Of a DNA stretch of 64,000 nt, positions 21,897-30,729 are shown in pieces. A model generated the notes under the pieces. It was given only the letters and a program-made list of their open reading frames with translations, did no database searches and was not told where the DNA came from. Position numbers and translations under genes: made by a program. Source of the stretch: Microbacterium luticocti DSM 19459 (lineage in GTDB: Bacteria > Actinomycetota > Actinomycetes > Actinomycetales > Microbacteriaceae). Position 1 is the stretch's first letter. The number at the start of each line of letters is the position of its first letter. The stretch is from assembly GCF_000422405.1 (NCBI RefSeq), contig NZ_AULS01000001.1, forward strand, positions 62,001 through 126,000, read 5' to 3'.

Positions 21897-24530
21897 GTGA
21901 CGGACTCCGCAAAGCCTACCCTTCTGGTCGTCGACGGCCATTCGCTCGCCTACCGCGCGTTCTATGCGTTGCCCGTCGAGAACTTCTCGACGAAGGACGG
22001 CCAGCACACCAACGGCATCTACGGATTCCTGTCCATGCTGGTGAACCTGATCAAGGCCGAAAAGCCCACCCACATGGCCGTCGCGTTCGACACCTCGCGG
22101 GTGTCGTTCCGCACCCGCGAGTATGCCGAGTACAAGGCCACCCGCTCCGAGACGCCCGCCGAGTTCCGCGGCCAGATCCCGCTGCTGCAGGAGTGCCTGG
22201 CCGCGATGAACATCCCGGTGCTCACCAAAGAAGACGTCGAAGCCGACGACATCCTCGCGACCCTCGCCACACAGGGCGCCGAACTCGGTTACGACGTGCT
22301 CGTCTGCTCGGGCGACCGCGACAGCATCCAACTCGTCGACGACCGCGTCACGCTGCTGTACCCGAGCGTGCAGGGGGTGTCGCAGCTCAAGCGCTACGAC
22401 CCCGCCGCGGTGCGCGAACGGTACGGTGTCGACCCCGCGCAGTACCCCGACGTGGCGGCCCTGGTCGGCGAGACCAGCGACAACCTGCCGGGCGTGCCGA
22501 AGGTGGGCGAGAAGACCGCCGTCAAGTGGCTGACCCGGTTCGGCTCGCTCGACGCACTGCTCGAGAACGCCGACCAGATCACCGGTGTCGTGGGCGGCAA
22601 CCTGCGCGAGCATCTCGATGACGTGCGCCGCAACCGCCGACTGAACCGTCTGCTGCGCGATCTCGAGCTTCCGGTGACGCCGGCCGATCTCGCCGTGAAA
22701 CCCATCGACGCGCAGGCCGTGCGCGACATCTTCTCGCGGCTGGAGTTCCGCACCCTCCTGCCGCGGGTGTTCGAGGCGACCGGCACAGCCGAGTCGGGTG
22801 AGGATGCCGCGCCCGTCGCCGACGCCCCGACACCGGCCGAACTGCACCCGGCCCAGCTGACCGCATGGCTGGCCGAGTCCGACACCGAGGTCGGGGTCAC
22901 GGTGGTGACCGAGGCCGGCCGGGTGCACCGGATCGGGTTCGCGCGGGCGGATGCCGCGGCCGAAGCGACCTGGTCGGATGACCTCGCCGATGCGCTGCGC
23001 GACTGGCTCGCCGGCGATACGCCCAAAGTGTTCAGTGACGCGAAGCCGCAGCTCAAGGCCCTGCAGCGGGCCGGATGCCGCGTGGCCGGGCTGGCCTATG
23101 ACGTGATCCTCGCCGGGTGGCTGGCGCGTCCGAGCTTTCCCGACAAGACGCTCGGGCACCTTGTGGAACGGTTCCTGGGCGAGAAACTGCCGGAGGCAGA
23201 CCCCACGCAGCTCGTCCCCGAGACCGAGGGCGCGACACCCGGCCAGCTGTCCTGGTACACGCTGCGGGTCGCGCAGGCGCAACGCGCCCGGCTGCCCGAG
23301 CCGGTCGCGACCGTGCTCACCGACATCGAGTTGCCGACGCTGCTCGCCCTCGTCGACATGGAACTGGCGGGCGTGGCCGTCTCACACGACAAGCTCTCCG
23401 CGTTCTCGGGTGAGCTCGGCATCCGCGCCGACGGCATCGCACAGGAGGCGTACGCCGCCATCGGCCGCGAGGTGAATCTCGGCTCGCCCAAGCAGCTGCA
23501 AGAGGTGCTGTTCGACGAACTCGGGCTGCCGAAGACCCGCAAGACGAAGACCGGCTATTCCACCGACGCGGGGGCGCTGGCCGCCCTGCAAGAGACCAGT
23601 CCGCACCCGTTCCTCGATCTGTTGCTGCAGCATCGCGAGGCCACCAAGCTGCGCCAGATCATCGAATCCCTGGACGTCGCGATCGGTCCGGACTCCCGCA
23701 TCCACACGACCTATCTGCAGACCGGCAGCCAGACCGGGCGGCTCTCGAGCACCGACCCGAACCTGCAGAACATCCCCATCCGCACCGACGAGAGCCATCG
23801 CATCCGCGGCGCGTTCGAGGTCGGCGACGGATATGAGACGCTGTTGACCGCCGACTATTCGCAGATCGAGATGCGCATCATGGCGCACCTGTCCGAAGAC
23901 CCGGGGCTCATCGAGGCGTTCAACTCCGGCGAAGACACCCACCGGTTCGTCGGCTCACGCGTGTTCGGCGTGGACCCGGCCGACGTGACCCCGGCGATGC
24001 GCACCAAGGTGAAGGCGATGTCGTACGGGCTGGTGTACGGACTGAGCGCGTTCGGGCTGTCGAAGCAGTTGCGCATCGAGCAGGCCGAGGCCAAGCAGCT
24101 GATGACCGAGTATTTCGCCCGGTTCGGCGCCGTGCGCGATTACCTGCGCGCCTCGGTCGAGAAGGCACGGGTCGACGGCTACACCGAGACGATCTTCGGC
24201 CGCCGCCGCCCGTTCCCCGACCTGACCAGCCCGAACCGGGTGCTGCGCGAGAACGCGGAGCGGGCGGCGCTGAACGCCCCGATCCAGGGCAGCGCGGCCG
24301 ACATCATGAAGATCGCGTTGTTCCGCATCCACCGTCAGCTGCTCGACGAGCAGCTGACGTCGCGCATCCTGCTGCAGATCCACGATGAACTCGTCGTCGA
24401 GGTGGCGCCGGGGGAGTGGGACGCCGTGGAACGCATCGTGCGCGACCGGATGGGGGATGCGGCGCAGCTCAGCGTGCCCCTGGATGTGCAGATCGGACGC
24501 GGCCCCAACTGGGATGAGGCCGGGCACTGA
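21897..24530 (+). CDS. polA: DNA polymerase I
   Basis: Repair and Okazaki-fragment polymerase. 877 aa: an N-terminal 5' nuclease (about 1-290; VVDGHSLAYRAFYAL, EADDILATLA, CSGDRDSIQLV), a middle 3'-5' exonuclease-like domain without the DxE catalytic signature and so probably non-proofreading (about 300-480), and the polymerase domain with motif A DYSQIEMRIMAHLS, motif B KAMSYGLVYGLSAFGL and motif C QIHDELVVEV. The motif B residue that is Phe in E. coli and Taq is Tyr710 here, as in T7 and M. tuberculosis polymerases, which accept dideoxynucleotides. GTG start with TAGGCT 6 nt upstream. Confidence 0.96.
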   Translation: MTDSAKPTLLVVDGHSLAYRAFYALPVENFSTKDGQHTNGIYGFLSMLVNLIKAEKPTHMAVAFDTSRVSFRTREYAEYKATRSETPAEFRGQIPLLQECLAAMNIPVLTKEDVEADDILATLATQGAELGYDVLVCSGDRDSIQLVDDRVTLLYPSVQGVSQLKRYDPAAVRERYGVDPAQYPDVAALVGETSDNLPGVPKVGEKTAVKWLTRFGSLDALLENADQITGVVGGNLREHLDDVRRNRRLNRLLRDLELPVTPADLAVKPIDAQAVRDIFSRLEFRTLLPRVFEATGTAESGEDAAPVADAPTPAELHPAQLTAWLAESDTEVGVTVVTEAGRVHRIGFARADAAAEATWSDDLADALRDWLAGDTPKVFSDAKPQLKALQRAGCRVAGLAYDVILAGWLARPSFPDKTLGHLVERFLGEKLPEADPTQLVPETEGATPGQLSWYTLRVAQAQRARLPEPVATVLTDIELPTLLALVDMELAGVAVSHDKLSAFSGELGIRADGIAQEAYAAIGREVNLGSPKQLQEVLFDELGLPKTRKTKTGYSTDAGALAALQETSPHPFLDLLLQHREATKLRQIIESLDVAIGPDSRIHTTYLQTGSQTGRLSSTDPNLQNIPIRTDESHRIRGAFEVGDGYETLLTADYSQIEMRIMAHLSEDPGLIEAFNSGEDTHRFVGSRVFGVDPADVTPAMRTKVKAMSYGLVYGLSAFGLSKQLRIEQAEAKQLMTEYFARFGAVRDYLRASVEKARVDGYTETIFGRRRPFPDLTSPNRVLRENAERAALNAPIQGSAADIMKIALFRIHRQLLDEQLTSRILLQIHDELVVEVAPGEWDAVERIVRDRMGDAAQLSVPLDVQIGRGPNWDEAGH

Positions 24531-24562
24531 GTGCCGGATTGCCTGAGCCGCCGTCTCGCTCG

Positions 24563-24568
24563 TAGGCT
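24563..24568 (+). promoter_or_regulatory. Promoter of the DUF885 gene (leaderless type)
   Basis: TAGGCT, 6 nt spacer, ATG. A TTGCCT hexamer 18 nt further upstream (24539-24544) is a plausible -35, one of the clearer -35/-10 pairs in the window. Confidence 0.6.
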
Positions 24569-24574
24569 CATCGC

Positions 24575-26281
24575 ATGACGGATTCCGCACGCACCCCCAC
24601 TCCGGTCGACACGATCGCCGAGGCCTGGGTCGACGATGTCGCCGAACTGTACCCCACTGTGGCGACCTACATCGGCCGGGACGAGTACAACGACCGGTAC
24701 GGCGATTACTCGCCCGCCGGCGCCGACGAGGCCGTACGCCGGGTGCGCGCACGCCTCGCGCAGCTGCGCGAGGCGGCGCCGCAGGACGCCGTGGACGAGG
24801 TGACCAAGCTCGACCTCACCCGTGAGCTCGAACTGTCGCTGGACGTGTACGACGCGCAGGCGCACCTGCGTGACCTTAACGTCATCGCCTCGCCCGCCCA
24901 AGACATCCGCAGTGTCCTGGACCTCATGCCGACGGCCACCGCCGACGACTGGGAGACGATCGCCGCCCGCCTGGGCGCGCTGCCGGCAGCCATCGACGGC
25001 TACATCGAAACGCTGCGCACCGGCATCGCCTCCGGTGTGGTGCCGGCGCGCCGCCAGGTCACCGAGGTGATCACCCAGATCGCCCGGTACACCGCCGACG
25101 ACGGCTTCTTCGCGACCTTCGCGGGCGAGGCCGCCCCCGACGACGGGCAACTGCCGGCATCCCTGGCCCGCACCCTGTCGGACGCCGCCGGCGGCGCCCG
25201 CGTCGCATACGACAAGCTGGCCGGGTTCCTCGGCTCCGAACTGGCACCCGCCGCCACCGAGCAGGACGGCGTCGGGCGCGAGCTGTACGCGCTGTTCTCG
25301 CGGCAGTTCCTGGGTGCGACGGTCGACCTGGACGAGACGTACGAGTGGGGGCTCGAAGAGCTCTCACGCATGGTCGCCGAGCAGCAGTCGATCGCGAACG
25401 AGATCAAGCCCGGCGCAAGCGTCGAAGAGGCGGTGGCGTTCCTCGAGGCGGACCCGGCCCGCAAACTGCACGGCACCGAGGCGCTGCAGCGCTGGATGCA
25501 GCAGACCGCGGACCGGGCCGTCGCCGAGCTGGGCGCGACCCACTTCGACATCCCCGAGCCGGTGCGCCGCATCGAGTGCATGATCGCGCCCACACAGGAG
25601 GGCGGCATCTACTACACCGGCCCGACCGACGACTTCTCGCGCCCGGGACGGATGTGGTGGTCGGTGCCCGAGGGGGTCGAGGACTTCGACACGTGGCGCG
25701 AGCTGACCACGGTGTACCACGAGGGTGTTCCGGGCCACCACCTGCAGATCGCGCAGGCGGTCTACAACCGCGGCGAGCTCAACGCGTGGCGACGCCTGCT
25801 GGCCGGCACCTCCGGGCACGCCGAGGGTTGGGCGCTGTACGCCGAACGGTTGATGGAGCAGCTGGGCTACCTCGAAGACCCTGCCGACCGGCTCGGGATG
25901 CTGGATGGTCAGCGCATGCGCGCGGCCCGGGTCGTGCTCGACATCGGCGTGCACCTGGGCAAGCCGCGCCCGGCCGCTTGGGCGCACCTGGGTGACGGCG
26001 GATCGACCTGGGACGCCGGTTTCGCACTCGAGTTCATGCGCCACAACGTGAACATGTCGGACGCGTTCGTGCAGTTCGAGGTCAACCGGTACCTCGGCTG
26101 GCCCGGACAGGCGCCGTCGTACAAGGTGGGCCAGCGCATCTGGGAGCAGCTGCGCGACGAGTACGCGGCCGCCGCAGGCGACGCGTTCGACATCAAGCAG
26201 TTCCACAAGCGCGCACTCGACCTCGGCGGCGTGGGGCTCGACACGCTCCGTACGGCGCTGCTGTCCGGTTCCGGTCGGTGA
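24575..26281 (+). CDS. DUF885 family zinc metallopeptidase-like protein
   Basis: A 568-aa, largely helical protein of the DUF885 (M3-like gluzincin-related) family. The active-site motif YHEGVPGHHLQ places His382 and Glu383 as metal-binding and catalytic residues, with a downstream GHAEGWALYAERLM segment supplying the third ligand. No signal peptide or membrane segment is visible, so a cytoplasmic peptidase is likely; the substrate is unknown. ATG supported by TAGGCT 6 nt upstream. It is followed 97 bp later by an independent SGNH hydrolase gene. Confidence 0.85.
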   Translation: MTDSARTPTPVDTIAEAWVDDVAELYPTVATYIGRDEYNDRYGDYSPAGADEAVRRVRARLAQLREAAPQDAVDEVTKLDLTRELELSLDVYDAQAHLRDLNVIASPAQDIRSVLDLMPTATADDWETIAARLGALPAAIDGYIETLRTGIASGVVPARRQVTEVITQIARYTADDGFFATFAGEAAPDDGQLPASLARTLSDAAGGARVAYDKLAGFLGSELAPAATEQDGVGRELYALFSRQFLGATVDLDETYEWGLEELSRMVAEQQSIANEIKPGASVEEAVAFLEADPARKLHGTEALQRWMQQTADRAVAELGATHFDIPEPVRRIECMIAPTQEGGIYYTGPTDDFSRPGRMWWSVPEGVEDFDTWRELTTVYHEGVPGHHLQIAQAVYNRGELNAWRRLLAGTSGHAEGWALYAERLMEQLGYLEDPADRLGMLDGQRMRAARVVLDIGVHLGKPRPAAWAHLGDGGSTWDAGFALEFMRHNVNMSDAFVQFEVNRYLGWPGQAPSYKVGQRIWEQLRDEYAAAAGDAFDIKQFHKRALDLGGVGLDTLRTALLSGSGR

Positions 26282-26287
26282 GCGGGC

Positions 26288-26351
26288 GCAGCGGGTCGGA
26301 ACGACACCTCACCTCAGCCGCGCTGCGAACGCAGCGGGTCGACACGACGCC
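26288..26351. repeat. Imperfect 21-bp direct repeat with a small hairpin
   Basis: Copies at 26288-26308 and 26331-26351 match in 18 of 21 positions and share GCAGCGGGTCG and CGAC. CGCTGCG-AA-CGCAGCG (26321-26336) forms a 7-bp hairpin overlapping the second copy. It lies just after the DUF885 stop and may act in termination; no further copies were noticed. Confidence 0.35.
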
Positions 26352-26365
26352 CGGTCTCGCGGTCG

Positions 26366-26371
26366 TAGGCT
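26366..26371 (+). promoter_or_regulatory. -10 element of the SGNH hydrolase gene (leaderless type)
   Basis: TAGGCT, 7 nt spacer, GTG 26379. The alternative GTG at 26373 would be too close to this hexamer. Confidence 0.5.
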
Positions 26372-26378
26372 TGTGCCC

Positions 26379-27158
26379 GTGACATCCGTGCGTCTCGTGG
26401 CGATCGGTGACTCGTTCACCGAGGGCGTCGGCGACGAGCTGCCCGGCGGTGTGGTGCGCGGCTGGGCCGACCTGGTCGCACAGGGGTGGGCGGATGCCAC
26501 CGGTCGGCCGATCGAGTACGCCAATCTCGCGATCCGGGGAAAGCTCATCGGCCCGATCGTCGACGAACAGCTCGAGGCGGCGCTGGCTCTGAAACCCACC
26601 CACCTGTCGTTCAACGGCGGCGGCAACGACATGTTGAGGCCGCGCACGTCGATCGCGCATGTCGCCGACCGGTTCACGCAGGTGTTGCGTCGTTGCGACG
26701 AGGCGGGCGTGCAGCTCATCGCCCTCTCGGGCGCGAATCCGTCGGGTCAGCTTCCGCTGCACGGGCTGATCCAGCGCCGCGGCGACGAACTGTCGGCCGC
26801 GGTGGCGGCGCGGCTCGCCGACCGGGCCGATGTGGTGACGGCATGGAACTGGCCCGATCGTGAGCTGAGCGCCCCGGGGTACTGGTCGCCCGACCGACTG
26901 CACATGAACGCCCGCGGCCACCACCGGGTCGCCGCACGGGTGCTGACCGCGCTGGGCCTGGCCGCCCCGACCGCGTGGTGGTCGCTGCCACCGCTCGACG
27001 ACCAGCAGGCACTGCGTGGCGCCGCCTACTACCGCGCGCACGTGCTGCCGTGGGTGCAACGCCGGCTCACCGGCCGCTCGTCGGGCGACGGCCGCAGAGC
27101 GAAGTACCCCGACTGGGTCGAGGTCAGCCCATCGAACGGCGACGGGGCGGTGCCGTAG
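26379..27158 (+). CDS. SGNH/GDSL-family hydrolase
   Basis: A 259-aa serine hydrolase. Block I VAIGDSFTEGVGDELPG near the N-terminus has the nucleophile Ser, block III FNGGGNDML the oxyanion Asn, and block V SPDRLHMNARGHHRVA the Asp-His pair. There is no signal peptide, so it is probably intracellular; substrates of this branch (esters, acyl-CoAs or sugar acetates) cannot be predicted. The GTG at 26379 was preferred over 26373 because TAGGCT lies 7 nt before it. Convergent with the methyltransferase gene, 24 bp between stops. Confidence 0.82.
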   Translation: MTSVRLVAIGDSFTEGVGDELPGGVVRGWADLVAQGWADATGRPIEYANLAIRGKLIGPIVDEQLEAALALKPTHLSFNGGGNDMLRPRTSIAHVADRFTQVLRRCDEAGVQLIALSGANPSGQLPLHGLIQRRGDELSAAVAARLADRADVVTAWNWPDRELSAPGYWSPDRLHMNARGHHRVAARVLTALGLAAPTAWWSLPPLDDQQALRGAAYYRAHVLPWVQRRLTGRSSGDGRRAKYPDWVEVSPSNGDGAVP

Positions 27159-27182
27159 CCGGGGCCCGCAGGCTGCGGCGGG

Positions 27183-27923
27183 TCAGACGGGCGCTTTGAC
27201 CGCGGTGAGGATGCGGGTGGCCATCCACGGCCCGCTCCACCACATCCGCCATCCCGCCGGCCGCACCTGGAGCGCCTCGGCGCCCAACCCGCGCAGGGTG
27301 ACGATGTACTCGCCGACCTTCGAGATGTCGACGATCACCAGCCGGCCGCCGGGTGCGAGCACCCGCCACGCCTCGGTGATCGCCTGGGCCCGCCCGTCCG
27401 CGGTCGGGATGTTGTGGATAGACAGGCTCGCCGTCACCAGGTCGTATGCCGCATCGGGGGAGGGGAGTGCGGTCATGTCGGCGGTCGCGAACGAGATGCG
27501 ATCGGCCACCCCGCTCACCTCGGCGTTGGCGATCGCGGCCTGCTCGCCGTTGCCGGACTGATCGATCGAACGCCACAGGTCGACGCCCTCGACGTGCGCG
27601 GACGGGAACCGCAGCGCGGTCATGATGGCGACCGCACCTCGCCCGCACCCCATGTCGAGCGCGCGGGGCGGGGCGGGCAGCTCGTCCAGCAGCCCGCGCC
27701 AGACCAGGAACTTGCCGCGCAGGGTCGCGTGCCAGTACAGCGCCGCCCCGCACAGGAACAGCACGCCGATGACAGCGACGATCGTGTTGCCCCAGGCGGT
27801 GACATCCCACCACACGATGCCGCACACGGTGAGCGCCAGGTACAGCACACCGAGCCCGAGCCACAACCAGGGAACCCAAGGGGCGTCGATGCCGTAGGAG
27901 CCGGCCGGGCGGGCGCGTGACAT
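27183..27923 (-). CDS. Class I SAM-dependent methyltransferase with N-terminal membrane helices
   Basis: A 246-aa protein with two hydrophobic helices at about 18-37 and 45-63, then a soluble Rossmann methyltransferase: motif I ALDMGCGRGAVAI near residue 88, the acidic GVDLW end of strand 2, ADMTALP (motif II), and LAPGGRLVIVDIS. The membrane anchor suggests a lipid or membrane-associated substrate, but the sequence does not tell which. ATG with TAGTCT 6 nt upstream. That hexamer begins with the TAG stop of the MFS gene lying just upstream on the same strand. Confidence 0.8.
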   Translation of the reverse strand: MSRARPAGSYGIDAPWVPWLWLGLGVLYLALTVCGIVWWDVTAWGNTIVAVIGVLFLCGAALYWHATLRGKFLVWRGLLDELPAPPRALDMGCGRGAVAIMTALRFPSAHVEGVDLWRSIDQSGNGEQAAIANAEVSGVADRISFATADMTALPSPDAAYDLVTASLSIHNIPTADGRAQAITEAWRVLAPGGRLVIVDISKVGEYIVTLRGLGAEALQVRPAGWRMWWSGPWMATRILTAVKAPV

Positions 27924-27929
27924 GCGCCC

Positions 27930-27935
27930 AGACTA
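27930..27935 (-). promoter_or_regulatory. -10 element of the methyltransferase, overlapping the MFS stop codon
   Basis: On the minus strand TAGTCT, whose TAG is the MFS gene's stop codon, is followed by 6 nt and the methyltransferase ATG. Confidence 0.55.
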
Positions 27936-29264
27936 CGCGCGCGGGCGCCGCTTCGTGCGGGGTTCGTCCAGTCCCATCCGGATGCGGGTGCGCTTGCGCT
28001 CGAACACGATGAAGAACGCACCGATCAGCCACAGTGGTACCTGGGTGAGGAAGGCGAGACGGAACGCCTCAAGGCTGTACGTGTCCGGAGTCCCGGCACC
28101 CTGCAGGTCGAGGGCCGCGCCGATGAGGAAGATGGCGACAAGGCCCGCGATGAACCCGCCGGTGTTGGTGATGCCGGTCGCGGTGCTGAGCCGGTGGCTG
28201 GGGTTGTGGGTGCGGGCGTGATCGAACGCGATCATGGATGCCGGTCCGCCGGTGCCCATGGCGACGGCCAGCACGAACAGCAGCCAGAGCGGAGCCGGTG
28301 TGGGCCAGGCGATGACCGCGAGCCAGGCGAGCATCTGGAATGCGACGGTGGGCAGCACCAGCATCCGGGATCGATGGTTCGGCATGCGGCCCGACAACGC
28401 CCCCATCACCGGGCCGAGCAGCATGCCGACCACGACATACACCGTGGTGACCAGGGCGGCCTGCGCCGAGGTGAGGCCTTCACCGGCGGTGAGGAAGGGG
28501 ATGCCCCACAGCATGATGAACGCGGTGCCGGCGAAGGGTGTGGTGAAGTGCGACCAGAACGCGAGCCGTGTGCCCGGGTGCGACCACGTGGCCTTCAGCC
28601 CGATGCGGGTGTCGACGGCCGAGGTGACGACCTGGATCGCACCGGTGTCGGTGTTGACCGAGAGATCGGCGGCCATGGTCGGCGGGTGGTTGCGCACGAC
28701 GGCCAGGAGCAGGATCGCGAACAGGATGCACAGCCCGGCGAGTGAGCCGAAGGCGATCGACCAACCGGTCGCGTGCACGAGGGTCGCGAGCGGGGCGATG
28801 GCCAGCAGCTGTCCGGTGAGACCGACGATGCCGGTGAGTTGCACCATGAGCGATCCGCGCTGGGCGGGGAACCAGGTCGCGACCACGCGGAGCACACTGG
28901 GAAAGACCGCGGCGTCGCCGGCGCCGATGAGCATGCGTGCGCCGATCGCGATGCCGACGTTGGGTGAAAGTGCCATCACCAGCTGGCCGACGGCCATCAG
29001 CACCATGCCGGTGACGATGATGGGACGGGTGCCGAGCCGGTCGAGCAGCATACCGACGGGCAACTGCATGAACCCGTAGACCGCCAGTTGCAGCACCGCG
29101 AACATCGACAGGGTCGAGGCATCCGCGTCGAACCGGTGCGCCGCGTCCACGCCGACCGCCGCCAGCGAGGTGCGGTTGGTGACGGCGAGGATGTAGGCGG
29201 CGACGGCGACGCCCCAGATCAGCCAGGCGCGCCACATCGGGGCAGGGGAGAGGGGAGTGGTCAC
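27933..29264 (-). CDS. MFS transporter
   Basis: A 443-aa protein with about 12 hydrophobic segments. The MFS loop 2-3 motif is seen as GMLLDRLGTRPIIVTG, and RMLIGAGDAAVFPSVLRVVATWFP resembles the helix 4-5 region of nitrate/nitrite or sugar-phosphate type permeases. A loop of about 30 residues (about 200-230) separates the halves. The substrate is unknown. The GTG at 29264 (start VTTPLSPAPMW) is preferred because GGAAG precedes it; ATG 29237 has no ribosome-binding site. The frame upstream of it is not conserved-looking. Confidence 0.8.
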   Translation of the reverse strand: MTTPLSPAPMWRAWLIWGVAVAAYILAVTNRTSLAAVGVDAAHRFDADASTLSMFAVLQLAVYGFMQLPVGMLLDRLGTRPIIVTGMVLMAVGQLVMALSPNVGIAIGARMLIGAGDAAVFPSVLRVVATWFPAQRGSLMVQLTGIVGLTGQLLAIAPLATLVHATGWSIAFGSLAGLCILFAILLLAVVRNHPPTMAADLSVNTDTGAIQVVTSAVDTRIGLKATWSHPGTRLAFWSHFTTPFAGTAFIMLWGIPFLTAGEGLTSAQAALVTTVYVVVGMLLGPVMGALSGRMPNHRSRMLVLPTVAFQMLAWLAVIAWPTPAPLWLLFVLAVAMGTGGPASMIAFDHARTHNPSHRLSTATGITNTGGFIAGLVAIFLIGAALDLQGAGTPDTYSLEAFRLAFLTQVPLWLIGAFFIVFERKRTRIRMGLDEPRTKRRPRA

Positions 29265-29427
29265 GAGCTTCCGTTCCGACAAGACACCAGCATCCAGCGT
29301 AGTCGCGTGGCGCCCCGCGCCCTGCGCTGCCTCGGCCGCGCTGAAACAGGCGATGCGGCCGACACAGCATGCTCGCAATGCTCGCTCCAAGGCTCGACGT
29401 GTGGCGCGAGCGAGAGGGCGCTGCGAC

Positions 29428-29577
29428 AATGTCGGACACGCGCGGCTGTGGGCGACGGTCCGGGACTGGAATGCCCCGTCTCGCCGCGTTCTGGAGAAGC
29501 TCGGCTTCCGGGAGACCGGGCAAGTCACTGGTCGCAGCGCCCACGGGCGCCGCATCCTGACCGTTCTCGACCCCCGG
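29428..29577 (+). pseudogene. Remnant of a GNAT acetyltransferase (C-terminal part)
   Basis: One frame here reads GHARLWATVRDWNAPSRRVL followed by EKLGFRETG, then TGRSAHGRRILTVLD. This is the acetyl-CoA-binding beta4-alpha4 and beta5 region of RimJ-type GNAT enzymes (W-x(3)-DWN-S-RVLEKLGF). Nothing upstream in any frame gives the N-terminal domain, and the frame runs on after the domain end without a fitting stop. It is a decayed 3' fragment, lying between the divergent ends of the MFS and FBP genes. The 29265-29427 stretch holds nothing else recognisable. Confidence 0.6.
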
Positions 29578-29636
29578 AGCCTGAGGCTCGGGCACCGCGG
29601 TGGCATTGAGGGCAGGGCGGCGTCGCCCCTGTTCGG

Positions 29637-30128
29637 TCAGTCGCTGTCGCGGATGTCTCGCACGAAGTTCACGACGTTCTCGCGGAGCGCGACGATCCGC
29701 CGCTCTCGCGCCGCCTCACGGTCGAAGCCGGGGTAGGCGAGCGGGGGCAGCTTGCGCACGTTCCGCGGGCACTCGTACCGGGCGCACACGAGCGTGCCCA
29801 CGGTGTCGCCCCGCCGTCCTGCCTGTCCGCTGCGCTTCGCGCTGAAGAAGACGACGTCGTTGGGCAGCGTGACGTCCTCGCACCAGGAGCACTGCGGGCG
29901 GGTGCGCGTGGGCTGATCCGAGACGCGCAGAAGGATGCCCACGGGTCGGTCGTCGAGGATCGCGACGACGTAGCCGAGGGGCGCCAGCTTCGGGTCGCGC
30001 CAGGCGAGGAAGTCGCGGGCATCCCAGTCGAGGTCGTCGAAGCCCGTGGGCAGGGTGAGGCTGTTGCGTTCGCGCAGCGACGCGTTCGCGAACGAGCTGC
30101 GGACGTCCTTCTCGGTCAGGGCATGCAT
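29637..30128 (-). CDS. FBP-domain protein (elongation factor G-binding, treble-clef zinc finger)
   Basis: A 163-aa protein of the FusB/FBP-related family found in many actinobacteria. The C-terminal half has the zinc-finger cysteines CSWC (about 80-83) and CARYEC (about 117-122), followed by PRNVRK. In FusB this type of finger contacts EF-G; whether this protein does so, or affects fusidic acid response, is inference. The N-terminal MHALTEKDVRSSFANASLRERNSL is typical. ATG with GAAGGAA 8 nt upstream. Confidence 0.75.
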   Translation of the reverse strand: MHALTEKDVRSSFANASLRERNSLTLPTGFDDLDWDARDFLAWRDPKLAPLGYVVAILDDRPVGILLRVSDQPTRTRPQCSWCEDVTLPNDVVFFSAKRSGQAGRRGDTVGTLVCARYECPRNVRKLPPLAYPGFDREAARERRIVALRENVVNFVRDIRDSD

Positions 30129-30351
30129 GATGAGGGTTCCTTCGGTTCTTGTCGATCGGGGAGTGGGGGTACGCCGGAGCAGCGCTCACCGCGGAGTGCG
30201 GGAGCGCCGGGGCGCGGTCATCTCATGCCGGCGCTCGACGCGCCCGACACCCCTTGCCGCCCGTTGCCCGGGCCTCGAACCGTCAGATGCACGTCCGGCA
30301 GTCTACGCGCAGGCCCGGCCGGGCAGCGAGGTCGGTCCGATTCCGAGCCGC

Positions 30352-30357
30352 TATCGT
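30352..30357 (+). promoter_or_regulatory. -10 element of the DUF5655 gene (leaderless type)
   Basis: TATCGT, 6 nt spacer, ATG 30364. The remaining 30129-30351 stretch holds no gene that could be supported. Confidence 0.45.
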
Positions 30358-30363
30358 GTGGCC

Positions 30364-30729
30364 ATGACGTGGACCGTGGATGACCACCTCGACCAGGTGC
30401 CGGATGACATTGCGCGGCTGTACGACCGATTCATCGAGCTTGTCGCCGAATGCGGACCGTTCACCTACAGTGTCACGAAGTCAGCGATCACGCTCAAAGG
30501 CACACGGCGTGGCTTCGCCGGCGCAAAACCCAAGGCCCACAGTCTCGACTGCTACCTCGACCTGCAACGCCGCGTGGAAGACCCGCGGATCACGCGCTCG
30601 TCGCCGTACACGAAACGACTGTTCGTCCATTACCTCCGGGTCACGCGTCTCGATCAGCTCGACGACGTGTTCGGAGGGTGGATCCGCGAGGCGTACGCGG
30701 TGGGCGCGGGGGAGCACCTCATCCCGTGA
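30364..30729 (+). CDS. DUF5655 domain protein
   Basis: A 121-aa soluble protein. Sequence such as VAECGPFTYSVTKSAITLKG, the GFAGAKPKAHSLDCYLDL strand and RSSPYTKRLFVHYLRVTRLD resembles the DUF5655 family, which is often seen near restriction or DUF4287 proteins and has no known activity. ATG chosen because TATCGT lies 6 nt before it; the frame further upstream is unsupported. It lies between the FBP gene (divergent) and a degraded region. Confidence 0.6.
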   Translation: MTWTVDDHLDQVPDDIARLYDRFIELVAECGPFTYSVTKSAITLKGTRRGFAGAKPKAHSLDCYLDLQRRVEDPRITRSSPYTKRLFVHYLRVTRLDQLDDVFGGWIREAYAVGAGEHLIP

